DNA from: Propionispora hippei DSM 15287
GTDB lineage: Bacteria > Bacillota > Negativicutes > Propionisporales > Propionisporaceae
DNA length: 64,000 nucleotides
Direction of reading: 5' to 3'
NCBI RefSeq assembly: GCF_900141835.1
Contig: NZ_FQZD01000004.1
Span: 248,001-312,000, forward strand
Positions 55,230-63,790 of the stretch are shown here, piece after piece. Each line of letters begins with the position of its first letter. Position 1 is the stretch's first letter. The notes below the pieces were generated by a model, which saw only the letters and a list, made by a program, of their open reading frames with translations, did not search any database and was not told the DNA's origin. Position numbers and translations under genes: made by a program.

Positions 55230-56711
55230 ATGGATCAAATCAATATTGCAATGCTTGAGACAGTAGTCAATCACATTTCTTCTTCTTTGATCGCGGTGAA
55301 TTCATCGGAAAAAATAACCCATTTATATGTTCATAAACATAATGCCCGCAATCTCCAGTATCTGGTCGGAAGAAGTTGGTTTGATTTATTGAAAAGAGTT
55401 GTCACTCCGGAAAACTATACGACCATTCATAATGCATATTATGAGTGTGTTACTTCACAGCAGCCGGTATATATTTCGAAGTTATGCCATATTGATATTC
55501 GTGGCCTAACGGAATATTACTCCTGTTCTTTTTCTTTCTTGCCTCAATATAGCACAGTCATTGTATTTATGAAAAATATTACTGAGTCTTTGCTGATCGA
55601 AGAAGAGTTTACCTGTATGTCTGAACAGTATGAGTCACTCAATCGTGAATTGTGTATTGCCATGTCTAACTTAGAATTTCATATGATGGACATCGAGCAG
55701 GCTCATAAGAAAATTGCCGCATTGTATCGAATTACTTCCATTGTGCAAAAAACAGTCAACGAACAGGAAGTATTAAATGAAATTTTAGACGGCATTACCC
55801 GTGAGTTGGGTTTTACCCACGTGTCAATCATGTTGTTTGATGAAAAGCGCAAGGAGCTTAAAGTGACGGCGCAACGGGGACTTGCTGATGCCTCACGGCG
55901 CATTCCTTTGGGGAGAGGCATAACCGGTTATGCCGCATTGCACCGGGAATTAGTTTATGTGGAAGATGTATCCAAGGATTCCCGATATATTACCGGAAGC
56001 AGTGATTGCATCAGTGAAGTGGCGATTCCTCTAGTTGTTGATGACCGGTTGTTTGGTGTGTTAAATGTGGAAACTACTGACGGACGGATTCTCCAGTCCT
56101 ACGATTTGGATTTATTGCGCTCACTGGCAAGTCAAATTGCCATGACAATAGCTCATGCCAGTCATGTCTCGAAAGTGGAAATCCAGGCGATCACCGATGG
56201 CTTAACCGGGCTGTATAATTACCGCTATTTCAGGACCATTTTGACGCAAGAGCTGAAGCGGGCTATGCGCTATAGACGTTCGCTCTCCTTGATTATGATT
56301 GATATTGATTATTTTAAACACTATAATGATACAAACGGACATTTGGCCGGTGATGCCGTGTTAAGCACGGTAGCCGGTTTGATCAAACAGTCCTGCCGGG
56401 ATGTGGACATTGTTGTAAGATATGGCGGTGAGGAGTTTGCCATATTATTGCCGGAAACCAGTGAGGCGGAAGCCTATCTGCTGGCAGAGAGGATCCGCAA
56501 GGAGATTGCCGAATATTCATTCCCAAATGGAATGGCTCAGCCAAACGGGCAGGTGTCGGTAAGCGTAGGAATCGCCAGCTATCCGGAGGATGCCTACTTC
56601 GATATTGAGTTGATAGAATGTGCGGATATTGCTTTATACACAGCAAAGCATGCCGGTAGAAACTGTGTTAAATTATTTGGAGAAAAATCTGACAAAACTG
56701 ATTCGACATAA
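55230..56711 (+). CDS. Diguanylate cyclase with PAS-like, GAF and GGDEF domains
   Basis: An N-terminal PAS-like region (about 5-115) leads through a helix (about 125-165) to a GAF domain (about 170-315) and a C-terminal GGDEF domain. The active loop is GGEEF (residues 399-403) and an RxxD inhibitory site (R390-D393) stands five residues before it, so both activity and product inhibition look intact. No signal peptide or membrane helix is seen, so it is a soluble sensor. Its signal is unknown. ATG 55230 is preceded by a GAGGTGG site about 14 bases away. Confidence 0.92.
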   Translation: MDQINIAMLETVVNHISSSLIAVNSSEKITHLYVHKHNARNLQYLVGRSWFDLLKRVVTPENYTTIHNAYYECVTSQQPVYISKLCHIDIRGLTEYYSCSFSFLPQYSTVIVFMKNITESLLIEEEFTCMSEQYESLNRELCIAMSNLEFHMMDIEQAHKKIAALYRITSIVQKTVNEQEVLNEILDGITRELGFTHVSIMLFDEKRKELKVTAQRGLADASRRIPLGRGITGYAALHRELVYVEDVSKDSRYITGSSDCISEVAIPLVVDDRLFGVLNVETTDGRILQSYDLDLLRSLASQIAMTIAHASHVSKVEIQAITDGLTGLYNYRYFRTILTQELKRAMRYRRSLSLIMIDIDYFKHYNDTNGHLAGDAVLSTVAGLIKQSCRDVDIVVRYGGEEFAILLPETSEAEAYLLAERIRKEIAEYSFPNGMAQPNGQVSVSVGIASYPEDAYFDIELIECADIALYTAKHAGRNCVKLFGEKSDKTDST

Positions 56712-56750
56712 TCAGACTTATGTATGAATCGGGTAATGGTAGGTGTCATA

Positions 56751-57464
56751 ATGACGCAAAATATACTAGGTGACTTTAAAGAATATTCTTTAGCAGGAAC
56801 TGCCCAAGAAGTAAACTTTATAACAGACGTACTACATTTACCTATGCATTCCTGTATTTTAGATTTATATTGCGGATATGGCCGACATACGATTGAACTT
56901 GCCAAACTGGGCTTTAATATGACAGGCGTGGATGCCACGGCTGAGTTTTTAGAAATAGCCACACAAAAAGCGCAGGAGGAAAACGTAGCAATAACTTTTT
57001 CCCAATGCGATATGCGTAAGCTTTGTTATAATCAGAGCTTCCATGCTGTAATCAACATGTTTGCCGCTTTTGGTTACTTTTCGGATAGCGAAAATGCGCA
57101 TGTCTTGCATTTGATCAATCATTCTCTTTATTCAGGCGGGTTGTTTTTAATTGATTTACTGAATAAGGACTGGATGATTCGTAATAGTTTAAATCGCTAT
57201 TGGCGGCATCCTAGTGGAGAGTATGTGTTGTCCTACAAGGTGGAATTGCAAAACGGTATTGCAACGATGAAACGGCAGCTGATTAACCAGGTAACTGGAG
57301 TTAAAACGCAATATGAATTTGCTTTACGTTCTTATTCGCTCTCGGAGATGATTACCATCTTGGAACAAAGTGGTTTCGTCATCAAATCCACCTATGGAGA
57401 TTTTGATGGCCGGCCATATGGACCGGAAACACCACGAATGATTATTTTAGCACAGAAAATGTAA
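56751..57464 (+). CDS. Class I SAM-dependent methyltransferase
   Basis: The Rossmann methyltransferase motif I is ILDLYCGYGRHTIELAKLG, followed by GVDATAEFLEIA and the QCDMRKL acidic loop. The substrate is not evident; the fold resembles the small-molecule methyltransferases of family 25. The start is ATG 56751 behind GTAGGTGT; ATG 56724 has no site. 237 residues. A terminator follows directly. Confidence 0.82.
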   Translation: MTQNILGDFKEYSLAGTAQEVNFITDVLHLPMHSCILDLYCGYGRHTIELAKLGFNMTGVDATAEFLEIATQKAQEENVAITFSQCDMRKLCYNQSFHAVINMFAAFGYFSDSENAHVLHLINHSLYSGGLFLIDLLNKDWMIRNSLNRYWRHPSGEYVLSYKVELQNGIATMKRQLINQVTGVKTQYEFALRSYSLSEMITILEQSGFVIKSTYGDFDGRPYGPETPRMIILAQKM

Positions 57465-57500
57465 CACCTGTTGAAAAGATATTTCAACAGGTGTTTTTTT
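57464..57500 (+). terminator. Terminator after the methyltransferase gene
   Basis: ACACCTGTTGAAA and TTTCAACAGGTGT form a perfect 13-bp stem with a 5-base loop and seven T residues. Confidence 0.9.
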
Positions 57501-57558
57501 ATACACCATCTCCTGTAATGAACTCATAGTATGTTACAGAAGAGTGTGGGGGGATGTT

Positions 57559-58479
57559 ATGCTTATTCGTATTGGCCGCCAGAAAACAAAAACCAAAGTT
57601 GTCGGTGTCGCGCTCAGTGGCGGTGGAGTACGGGGGCTGGCACATATTGGCGTTCTAAAGGCCTTGCTTGATCACAACATTCCCATTGATATGATCGCAG
57701 GTACTAGCGCCGGCTCGATTGTCGCTTCGCTCTATGCCTGTGGTTATACCCCCAGACAAATGATAAATCTTGCTGAAAAGCTTGATCTATCCAATTTAAT
57801 TGATTTAAATGTTACCGTCACAGATCTTATTAAGCATAGTATGAAGTGGTTCTTTAGCGGTAAATTCCGGTTTTGGTCTGTACTGCCCACAGGCTTGATT
57901 CAGGGAGATAAGCTAGAACGTTTTTTTTCCGGCCTCTGGCAGGAACGTACCGTACATGATACCAAGATTCCTCTGGCGGTGACGGCTGTAGATATTAATT
58001 CAGCAAGTACCGTTTTTTTTACGACACCGGTTCCGGGACATCGCACTATCTTAAATGCCAGATATTATCATAATGTGTTACTTACCGATGCGGTGCGCAG
58101 CAGTATATCCATACCGGGTATTTTTTTGCCGAAGAAATTCCGTGGCATGACATTGGTAGATGGTGCTGTAAAGAATAATTTACCTACCGACATATTACAC
58201 CATATGGGAGCTGATTTCATTATAGCCGTAGATTTAGGCTATGCCGGCCAGGCCAATTATGACCTTAAATCGGTTGGTGAAATTTTGTTGCAATGTATTG
58301 ATATTATGGGACGGGAAGTTACTTTGTTAAAGGGAGAGCAATATGCCGATGTAATCATCCGGCCGGATATGCAGGGTATAAGCTTTAAAAGCACTAAACA
58401 GGCCTTGCTTGGCATCAAGCGTGGCGAAGAGGCTGCCCGGACCCAGATTGATGAAATAAAAAAATTGCTTAGCAATTAA
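57559..58479 (+). CDS. Patatin-like phospholipase (RssA type)
   Basis: The protein has the patatin oxyanion motif GGGVRGLAH, the nucleophile Ser50 in GTSAGS and the catalytic Asp201 in VDGAV, so the Ser-Asp dyad is intact. Enzymes of this group hydrolyse acyl esters of phospholipids; substrates are unknown. About 306 residues, no signal peptide, so probably cytoplasmic. ATG 57559 follows GGGGGGAT. Confidence 0.9.
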   Translation: MLIRIGRQKTKTKVVGVALSGGGVRGLAHIGVLKALLDHNIPIDMIAGTSAGSIVASLYACGYTPRQMINLAEKLDLSNLIDLNVTVTDLIKHSMKWFFSGKFRFWSVLPTGLIQGDKLERFFSGLWQERTVHDTKIPLAVTAVDINSASTVFFTTPVPGHRTILNARYYHNVLLTDAVRSSISIPGIFLPKKFRGMTLVDGAVKNNLPTDILHHMGADFIIAVDLGYAGQANYDLKSVGEILLQCIDIMGREVTLLKGEQYADVIIRPDMQGISFKSTKQALLGIKRGEEAARTQIDEIKKLLSN

Positions 58480-58564
58480 TTGCGTTGCAAGTTGAGTATG
58501 CATATCATACATTAATGACCGACATTCATGACCGAGAAACCGGTCTAGTTGAGGAGGCCTTTGT

Positions 58565-59578
58565 ATGAGTGCAAAATTCTCGGAACTATTTCGTCAAGTG
58601 GCAAATTTGGATCAAGTGGTTGGTATAGGACAGGGTCATAAATTAATTCGTGGGCAGAATACGGGACATGAAGCCGTCGTTGTACTAGTACAAAAAAAGC
58701 TTAAAAAAAAGGAACTTCTGCGCAATGATCAAATCCCCTCCGCTTTAGCCGGACTACCTACCGATGTTATTGAGGTTGGTAATATTCGTTTATTGAATGC
58801 CAACCGTACGGACATGATAAGGCCGGCACAGCCGGGTATTAGTTTAGGGCATTATCAGGTTTCGGCGGGAACTTTTGGTGCTGTTGTATATGATAAAAAG
58901 ACTCAGGAGCCATTTATTTTATCCAATAATCATGTCCTGGCAAATTTGACAAACGGATCGGATGGTCGCTCGAAGAAGGGAGATCTAATTACTCAACCGG
59001 GAATATATGATGGCGCCAGCTTGAGTTTGGACAAGATCGCTATAGGACATTTAGAACGGTTCGTTCCCTTGTCCATGGAATTAATTACACCGCAATGCCC
59101 CATTGCGCAGTTTTTTGAAACAACGATTAATAAAATCATTAAAGCCTTTCGTCCCCAATATAAAGTTCAGGTATGGCGGCAAAGCGGCAAAGAAAACCTT
59201 GCAGATTGTGCTGTGGCCAAGCCTATTGATAAAAATAGCATAAGTCCTGACATTATGGAGATTGGCCCGGTCCAGGGAATAAAGGAAGCTGTACCAGGGC
59301 TGGAGATAAAAAAAAGCGGGCGAACTACCGGCGTAACCCAAAGTACTGTATTAGCTACCGATGTGACGCTTAAAATAAGCATTAATCCCAGTGAATATGC
59401 CGTATTCAGTGAACAGATTTTGGCAGGGCCGATGAGTAAGCCCGGTGATAGCGGATCCTTAATTTTAACGCTGGACAATTATGCGATAGGACTTTTATTT
59501 GCCGGATCTGATCAAGCCACTTTATTCAATAAAATAGATCATGTTTTGCAATTACTGGATGTTTCTTTAATTTTATAA
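58565..59578 (+). CDS. Trypsin-fold serine peptidase, S1-like
   Basis: The catalytic triad of a chymotrypsin-like protease is visible: His123 in LSNNHVLANL, Asp214 in ADCAVAKP and Ser296 in KPGDSGSLI. The N-terminal 90 residues form a separate domain (VVGIGQGHKLIRGQNTGHEA) of unknown function. No signal peptide is seen, which is unusual for a trypsin-fold enzyme, so it may act inside the cell or be exported another way. GAGGAGG precedes the ATG. 337 residues. It converges with the recombinase gene. Confidence 0.82.
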   Translation: MSAKFSELFRQVANLDQVVGIGQGHKLIRGQNTGHEAVVVLVQKKLKKKELLRNDQIPSALAGLPTDVIEVGNIRLLNANRTDMIRPAQPGISLGHYQVSAGTFGAVVYDKKTQEPFILSNNHVLANLTNGSDGRSKKGDLITQPGIYDGASLSLDKIAIGHLERFVPLSMELITPQCPIAQFFETTINKIIKAFRPQYKVQVWRQSGKENLADCAVAKPIDKNSISPDIMEIGPVQGIKEAVPGLEIKKSGRTTGVTQSTVLATDVTLKISINPSEYAVFSEQILAGPMSKPGDSGSLILTLDNYAIGLLFAGSDQATLFNKIDHVLQLLDVSLIL

Positions 59579-59600
59579 ATACGTAGCGCCTATTTCGGAA

Positions 59601-60557
59601 CTACAATATTTCCAGCGGAATTAACTCCGTATAGCGTTTATTCATTTGATCCTCAATGTGCGAATATTTGGTGGTAGTATCAATTTTTTTGTGCCGCAGC
59701 ACTTCTTGTACAACTCTTAAATCCTTGGTGCGCAAATATAAGTTGGTCCCACAAGAGTGCCGAAGTAAATGACAACTGAGCATTTGGCTATTTTCCTGCT
59801 TAATTCCGGCTTGCTTAAACCAGAAATCCACGATATCCCGTATACCACAGCGGGATAACCTGCCAAACTTATTATGATATGCGGTGGAGAGGAAGAGGGG
59901 AGTGCCCCGTTCATCCTTTTCGGCAAAACCACGAATCTGTAGATATTTCAACAACAAAGCCAATGTGTCTGCTCTCAGATAAATCCGTCCGTCACGCTTT
60001 TTGCCGCGAACAATCATAATACCGTGGTCTAAATCAATATCTTCCACACTGGCGCGATGGATTTCCACCGTACGTAAACCCTGTAAGGCCATAAACGCAA
60101 TGATCAAACGGGCCCGTAGGTTATTTACCCCGGCAGCGGGTATTAGACTGATCAGGCTTTGTAACTGAGTTTCATTAAGGTATTTGATGCCTGTAGTCCG
60201 TAATAAGGGATCTTCACCGGCAAAAATACCGTCACAAGGGTTTGTTTCCACCAGATTCCTGAGCCGTGCTGAATCGTAGAAACGCCGGATAGCCGTTAAC
60301 TTGAGTGATACCGTGGATACTCGTAGTTGTCTATTTTCCCACAGATAGTTTCTGTATTCCTTAATATCATCCTGGACAGCCGCTAAAGGATGGATGCGGG
60401 CTTCCAGGCTGCACCACTGGAGAAATTGATTAATATTTGACATATAGGTATTTAACGTGTCTTGCGAAGGACGGCCATGGGCCGAATCTCTTTTAATATA
60501 CTCTTTTATATTTTCTATAAAGTTGGTTGCGTCAATTGCTGTGGCTGATATTTTCAA
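59601..60557 (-). CDS. Tyrosine recombinase/integrase, XerC/D-like
   Basis: The catalytic residues are intact: Arg in LQGLRTVEI, HLLRHSCGTNL (His-x-x-Arg), the later His in RHKKIDTTTKYSH and the nearby Tyr. The N-terminal SAM-like DNA-binding domain includes DTLNTYMSNINQFLQWC. The start is uncertain: TTG 60557 follows CAGGG by 6 bases; the frame is open upstream to an ATG at 60638. About 318 residues, the size of Xer-type enzymes. No phage genes are nearby, so it may be a Xer paralogue or a degenerate element's integrase. Confidence 0.87.
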   Translation of the reverse strand: MKISATAIDATNFIENIKEYIKRDSAHGRPSQDTLNTYMSNINQFLQWCSLEARIHPLAAVQDDIKEYRNYLWENRQLRVSTVSLKLTAIRRFYDSARLRNLVETNPCDGIFAGEDPLLRTTGIKYLNETQLQSLISLIPAAGVNNLRARLIIAFMALQGLRTVEIHRASVEDIDLDHGIMIVRGKKRDGRIYLRADTLALLLKYLQIRGFAEKDERGTPLFLSTAYHNKFGRLSRCGIRDIVDFWFKQAGIKQENSQMLSCHLLRHSCGTNLYLRTKDLRVVQEVLRHKKIDTTTKYSHIEDQMNKRYTELIPLEIL

Positions 60558-60638
60558 AATTATCCCTGCCTTATTCAAATTCAATTGGTTTAGCTTAGAT
60601 ATCCCTATAATTATACTTATAAGGATATCTTTTGGCAA

Positions 60639-61095
60639 GAAAATAGGATGAAACTGGGATTTTGTAAAGGGAGATTACAAACAGGAACCGATGAACATCG
60701 TTAATTCAGATTATAGCTATTTATAAGGCCATACAAAGCGGCTAATGAGTTTTTATGTACCGCTAAGGCTTGCCTATCGGACAAACTGAAATACAGGGCG
60801 TATTTTCAATTTATGGCGATAATTTTTCGGTAGTGATAATTAGATTTTTTATATATTTATATAATTAATAGAAAATATAGTTGTAAAAAATAATTGACGG
60901 ATTAGACTGTAAAAAGTAGCTCATTTAAATTTAAATAAAACTAAAACTTTAAAAGTTCCGAACGAACATTATTAATAATTAATAGATCGCAATAAAAAAT
61001 ACGGAAAAACGGTTACCATGATACCTTGAGTCAAGTTTGACCCCTTTCACCCGTTTACTTAACATAATAGATATTATCGGACGTAAAATATTTAA
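60639..61095. other. AT-rich intergenic stretch, no gene seen
   Basis: About 460 bases between the recombinase and the LysM terminator are distinctly AT-rich, especially 60840-60990. I see no ORF with a ribosome site, no tRNA and no known riboswitch. It may hold the recombinase promoter or a recombination site, but no inverted-repeat core was identified. Confidence 0.5.
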
Positions 61096-61117
61096 GAAAA
61101 AAGGGCTATGGCAGCCC
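61096..61117 (-). terminator. Terminator for the LysM gene
   Basis: On the minus strand GGGCT and AGCCC form a short stem around GCCAT, followed by six T residues, about 97 bases past the LysM stop. Confidence 0.6.
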
Positions 61118-61213
61118 CGCATATGGATAGATAATAGGAATCACCTCGAATGAATCAAATTAATGAAGCATATTTTAAATTATGTCGCTTTCTATGTCTT
61201 TAATTCTATGTCT

Positions 61214-61510
61214 TTAAGTGGATGTTGTTATGATTGGAATTTTTAATTCTTGCCCCGGATAGATACTGGAGCTTTCGTCAATATGATTTATATATTTGAT
61301 AGCACGGATCAAATCACGAATATCGTTTTGGTTGGTAATGTGTTTTTCAGCGATGCTCCATAAAGTGTCGTTTGTCTCTACCTGGACGACGACATAAGTT
61401 TTGGAGTCTAGAAAAATATTGGACTGGGCATAGACATTTTGATAAGTAACAAAAAATAAAAATCCTAAGATGATTCCCAAAATAAAAAATAGATTTGGTT
61501 TGTTAAACAT
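61214..61510 (-). CDS. LysM protein, YneA-like SOS cell-division regulator candidate
   Basis: The 98-residue protein has an N-terminal membrane helix or signal anchor (about 8-28) and one LysM domain (VQVETNDTLWSIAEKHI ... YPGQELKIPI). The layout and its position divergent from lexA match B. subtilis YneA, a suppressor of division during SOS. A LexA box lies 11 bases before its start. The 3' end carries a 14-bp tandem duplication just outside the stop. Assignment by context, not by sequence identity. Confidence 0.8.
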   Translation of the reverse strand: MFNKPNLFFILGIILGFLFFVTYQNVYAQSNIFLDSKTYVVVQVETNDTLWSIAEKHITNQNDIRDLIRAIKYINHIDESSSIYPGQELKIPIITTST

Positions 61511-61520
61511 AATATCACCT

Positions 61521-61534
61521 CGAACATTTGTTTG
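61521..61534. promoter_or_regulatory. LexA (SOS) box 1
   Basis: CGAACATTTGTTTG fits the Firmicute consensus CGAAC-N4-GTTYG except for one spacer preference. It lies 11 bases upstream of the LysM gene. Confidence 0.85.
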
Positions 61535-61548
61535 GTATTATTTTAACA

Positions 61549-61562
61549 CGTACATATGTTCT
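61549..61562. promoter_or_regulatory. LexA (SOS) box 2, degenerate
   Basis: CGTACATATGTTCT has two mismatches to the box consensus and lies between the two better boxes. Confidence 0.5.
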
Positions 61563-61576
61563 GGTCAATATGCTTT

Positions 61577-61590
61577 CGAACGAATGTTTG
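61577..61590. promoter_or_regulatory. LexA (SOS) box 3, perfect consensus
   Basis: CGAACGAATGTTTG matches the Firmicute LexA consensus at every position. It overlaps the -35 of the lexA promoter. Confidence 0.92.
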
Positions 61591-61616
61591 CATTTTTTGT
61601 TAACTATTGCTATAAT
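61588..61616 (+). promoter_or_regulatory. lexA promoter
   Basis: TTGCAT and TATAAT are separated by 17 bases. LexA box 3 covers the -35, so autorepression is expected. Confidence 0.8.
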
Positions 61617-61646
61617 TAGGTTGAGTATTAGGAAATGAGGATGAAC

Positions 61647-62264
61647 ATGAACAATGACGCTTATCTAAATTCGCGACAGCAGCAAATATTGGACTATATA
61701 AAGAGTACTTTGCGGGCTAAAGGCTATCCGCCATCAGTGCGTGAAATCGGCGAAGCTGTGGGATTGAGTTCCAGTTCTACCGTCCATAGTCATCTTTCCA
61801 AATTAGAACAGTTAGGACTGATCAAACGCGACCCAACCAAACCCCGCGCCATTGATGTGCTGGATGAAGCTCCCTGGCGCCAAAAACATTTGACTCCTGT
61901 CCCTTTGGTTGGCTGTGTCACAGCGGGACAGCCTATCTTAGCTATAGAAAATATTGAAGAGACCTACCCCCTGCCGACAGAACTGGTTCGGGACGACAAT
62001 GTTTTTATGCTGACTGTGAAAGGAACCAGTATGATCAATGCCGGAATTCTTGACGGTGACTATATTCTGGTCAGAGAGCAAAAAGATGCAAATAACGGCG
62101 ATATTGTTGTAGTGCTTATTGATAATGAAGAAACTACGGTGAAACGATTTTACAAAGAGAAGAATGTCGTCCGCTTACAGCCGGAAAATGATCAAATGGC
62201 TCCAATTTATGTAAAGGATGTAGCCATTGTTGGTAAGGTTGTTGGTGTATTGCGATTATTGTAA
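61647..62264 (+). CDS. lexA: LexA repressor
   Basis: LexA represses SOS genes until RecA-driven self-cleavage. The winged-helix N terminus ([33 protein letters not shown]) is followed by the cleavage site Ala93-Gly94 in VTAGQP and the protease pair Ser128 (GTSMINAG) and Lys166 (TTVKRF). ATG 61647 is preferred, six bases after GAGG; ATG 61635 and 61641 are close alternatives. 205 residues, normal. Confidence 0.96.
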   Translation: MNNDAYLNSRQQQILDYIKSTLRAKGYPPSVREIGEAVGLSSSSTVHSHLSKLEQLGLIKRDPTKPRAIDVLDEAPWRQKHLTPVPLVGCVTAGQPILAIENIEETYPLPTELVRDDNVFMLTVKGTSMINAGILDGDYILVREQKDANNGDIVVVLIDNEETTVKRFYKEKNVVRLQPENDQMAPIYVKDVAIVGKVVGVLRLL

Positions 62265-62280
62265 ATCGTAAACAAAAATA

Positions 62281-62318
62281 AAAAGACAAGAGATAAATTT
62301 ACCTCTTGTCTTTTTTAT
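62281..62318. terminator. Bidirectional terminator between lexA and the VanW gene
   Basis: AAAAGACAAGAG and CTCTTGTCTTTT form a perfect 12-bp stem between convergent genes, with T-rich flanks on both strands. Confidence 0.88.
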
Positions 62319-62334
62319 TTATCTATTATTTATA

Positions 62335-63705
62335 TTATTTTTGATCATGCAAGTTTTTGGTGCCTACCCGCACAATCCGGTCATCAGGAGGAAATTCATC
62401 TTTAGCCAACAGTTCCCGGCTGATTTCCTTGCCATTCAATTGCTTAATCCGGTAGGTTGTCACCTGGAAGCCTTTTTCCCCTTCCGATTCTACCACTTCT
62501 TTCCCCAATTCCAGCTCCGGGTCCTGTTTCACAATTGTATTTGGTTCTATCACCTTTTTGTCTGTAGCAGTCACTGTAATTTCCGGACGCTTTTCACTCT
62601 TACCGAATACGTAAATGGTCAGATGGGTATCGGTTAATTCACTGCCAATAAAAATGTTATGGTCTGATGAATTACTAAATCTAAAATCAAGTAAATTGTC
62701 GGCAACCGTTGCATCCTGTCCCAATGGTACATATCCAGGTGGACGATAATGAGAAGTTCTTTCCAAAATATTCATATCGGCCAGCAACACTGCGTTATAC
62801 AAAGTGCTGCTAACCTGACAGACGCCGCCACCCCAGTCGGGAACCAACTTACCGTTAATAAAAACAGGCGCTTCTTTATAGCCGTATTCCGCCAGACGTA
62901 AGCCAACAGTTTGATTGAAGGAAAATGTTTCACCTGGACGCAATAAGATATTATTTACACTTTTGGCAGCCAAACGGATATTTTGTACACGATTTTCATT
63001 TTGCGAATTAAATTGTGTAGTGTAACTTGCAATGAGATCATCAATGCTTTTCAAATCTTCTAAGACGATGTTAGGTTTGGTAACATTCACAACCAGAGAA
63101 ACTTTATAAGGAAAACTATCGGCATTAATCTTGTCATTAATTGCCTTGGTAGTAGCTTCCACATCTACCTTTAGTCCCTCTGTATCAGGGATAGAGACAA
63201 TTTTTACCCCATGTAACACTACTCTGGCACTTTGCGGTTCTTGATTCAGCGTAGTCGCAATAGAAGTTAGTATCTCACTGAGTTTTTCCTTATCATAAGC
63301 AAAATTAATAGGCAGTTGATAGCCTTTATTAATAGTGATATACCGTTCTTGCAGACGCTGAATGATATTACCGCTTCGGCCGACCTGATAAGCCTGCTTA
63401 ATTAGTGAATCAATATCTGCTGACAATTTAATTTCTGTAGGCTGGATTGTCCATTCACGATCTTTATAGATCAGTATTAACGGATTTTTGGCGAGACGGT
63501 CGTTCAGCAGTGTAGTCAGCTTGGTCCGGGCCTCTTCTTCGGAGAGGCCACCGACAGGAATATTAGCAATTTTGACGCCGGTATAAATTTCATCTCTAAC
63601 GGCAAACGCGGCGTTGGCAGCAAATAAACTAACCGAACTAAATAAAACAATAATAGCTAAAAAGAGAATAATATTGGTGGTACGTTTTCCTGATGCAATT
63701 TGCAC
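62335..63705 (-). CDS. VanW family protein with PG_binding_4 and G5 domains
   Basis: After a signal anchor (about residues 11-35) come a PG_binding_4-type region (VGGLSEEEARTKLTTLLNDR onward), a VanW domain (RPGETFSFNQTVGLR, GGGVCQVSSTLYNAVLLAD) and a C-terminal G5 domain (VEPNT-like KKVIEPNTIVKQDPELELGKE, trimmed here). VanW proteins lie on the wall side of the membrane; their chemistry is unknown, and glycopeptide resistance is not implied. The start is GTG 63705. 456 residues. Confidence 0.88.
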   Translation of the reverse strand: MQIASGKRTTNIILFLAIIVLFSSVSLFAANAAFAVRDEIYTGVKIANIPVGGLSEEEARTKLTTLLNDRLAKNPLILIYKDREWTIQPTEIKLSADIDSLIKQAYQVGRSGNIIQRLQERYITINKGYQLPINFAYDKEKLSEILTSIATTLNQEPQSARVVLHGVKIVSIPDTEGLKVDVEATTKAINDKINADSFPYKVSLVVNVTKPNIVLEDLKSIDDLIASYTTQFNSQNENRVQNIRLAAKSVNNILLRPGETFSFNQTVGLRLAEYGYKEAPVFINGKLVPDWGGGVCQVSSTLYNAVLLADMNILERTSHYRPPGYVPLGQDATVADNLLDFRFSNSSDHNIFIGSELTDTHLTIYVFGKSEKRPEITVTATDKKVIEPNTIVKQDPELELGKEVVESEGEKGFQVTTYRIKQLNGKEISRELLAKDEFPPDDRIVRVGTKNLHDQK

Positions 63706-63757
63706 AGTCTAGCACCCTTTCATGTTTAGCTTGAATGAGCGAAAACTGGGAAGTGAG

Positions 63758-63783
63758 AAAATCCCCGCAATGGCGGGGATTTT
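63758..63783. terminator. Terminator between the PRC-like gene and the VanW gene
   Basis: AAAATCCCCGC and GCGGGGATTTT form a perfect 11-bp stem around AATG. Confidence 0.85.
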
Positions 63784-63790
63784 ACTCAGT

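Noticed and set aside
62335-63705. Vancomycin-resistance gene
   Set aside because: VanW-domain proteins are common in Firmicutes; no vanA/B/D ligase, VanH or VanX gene is present.
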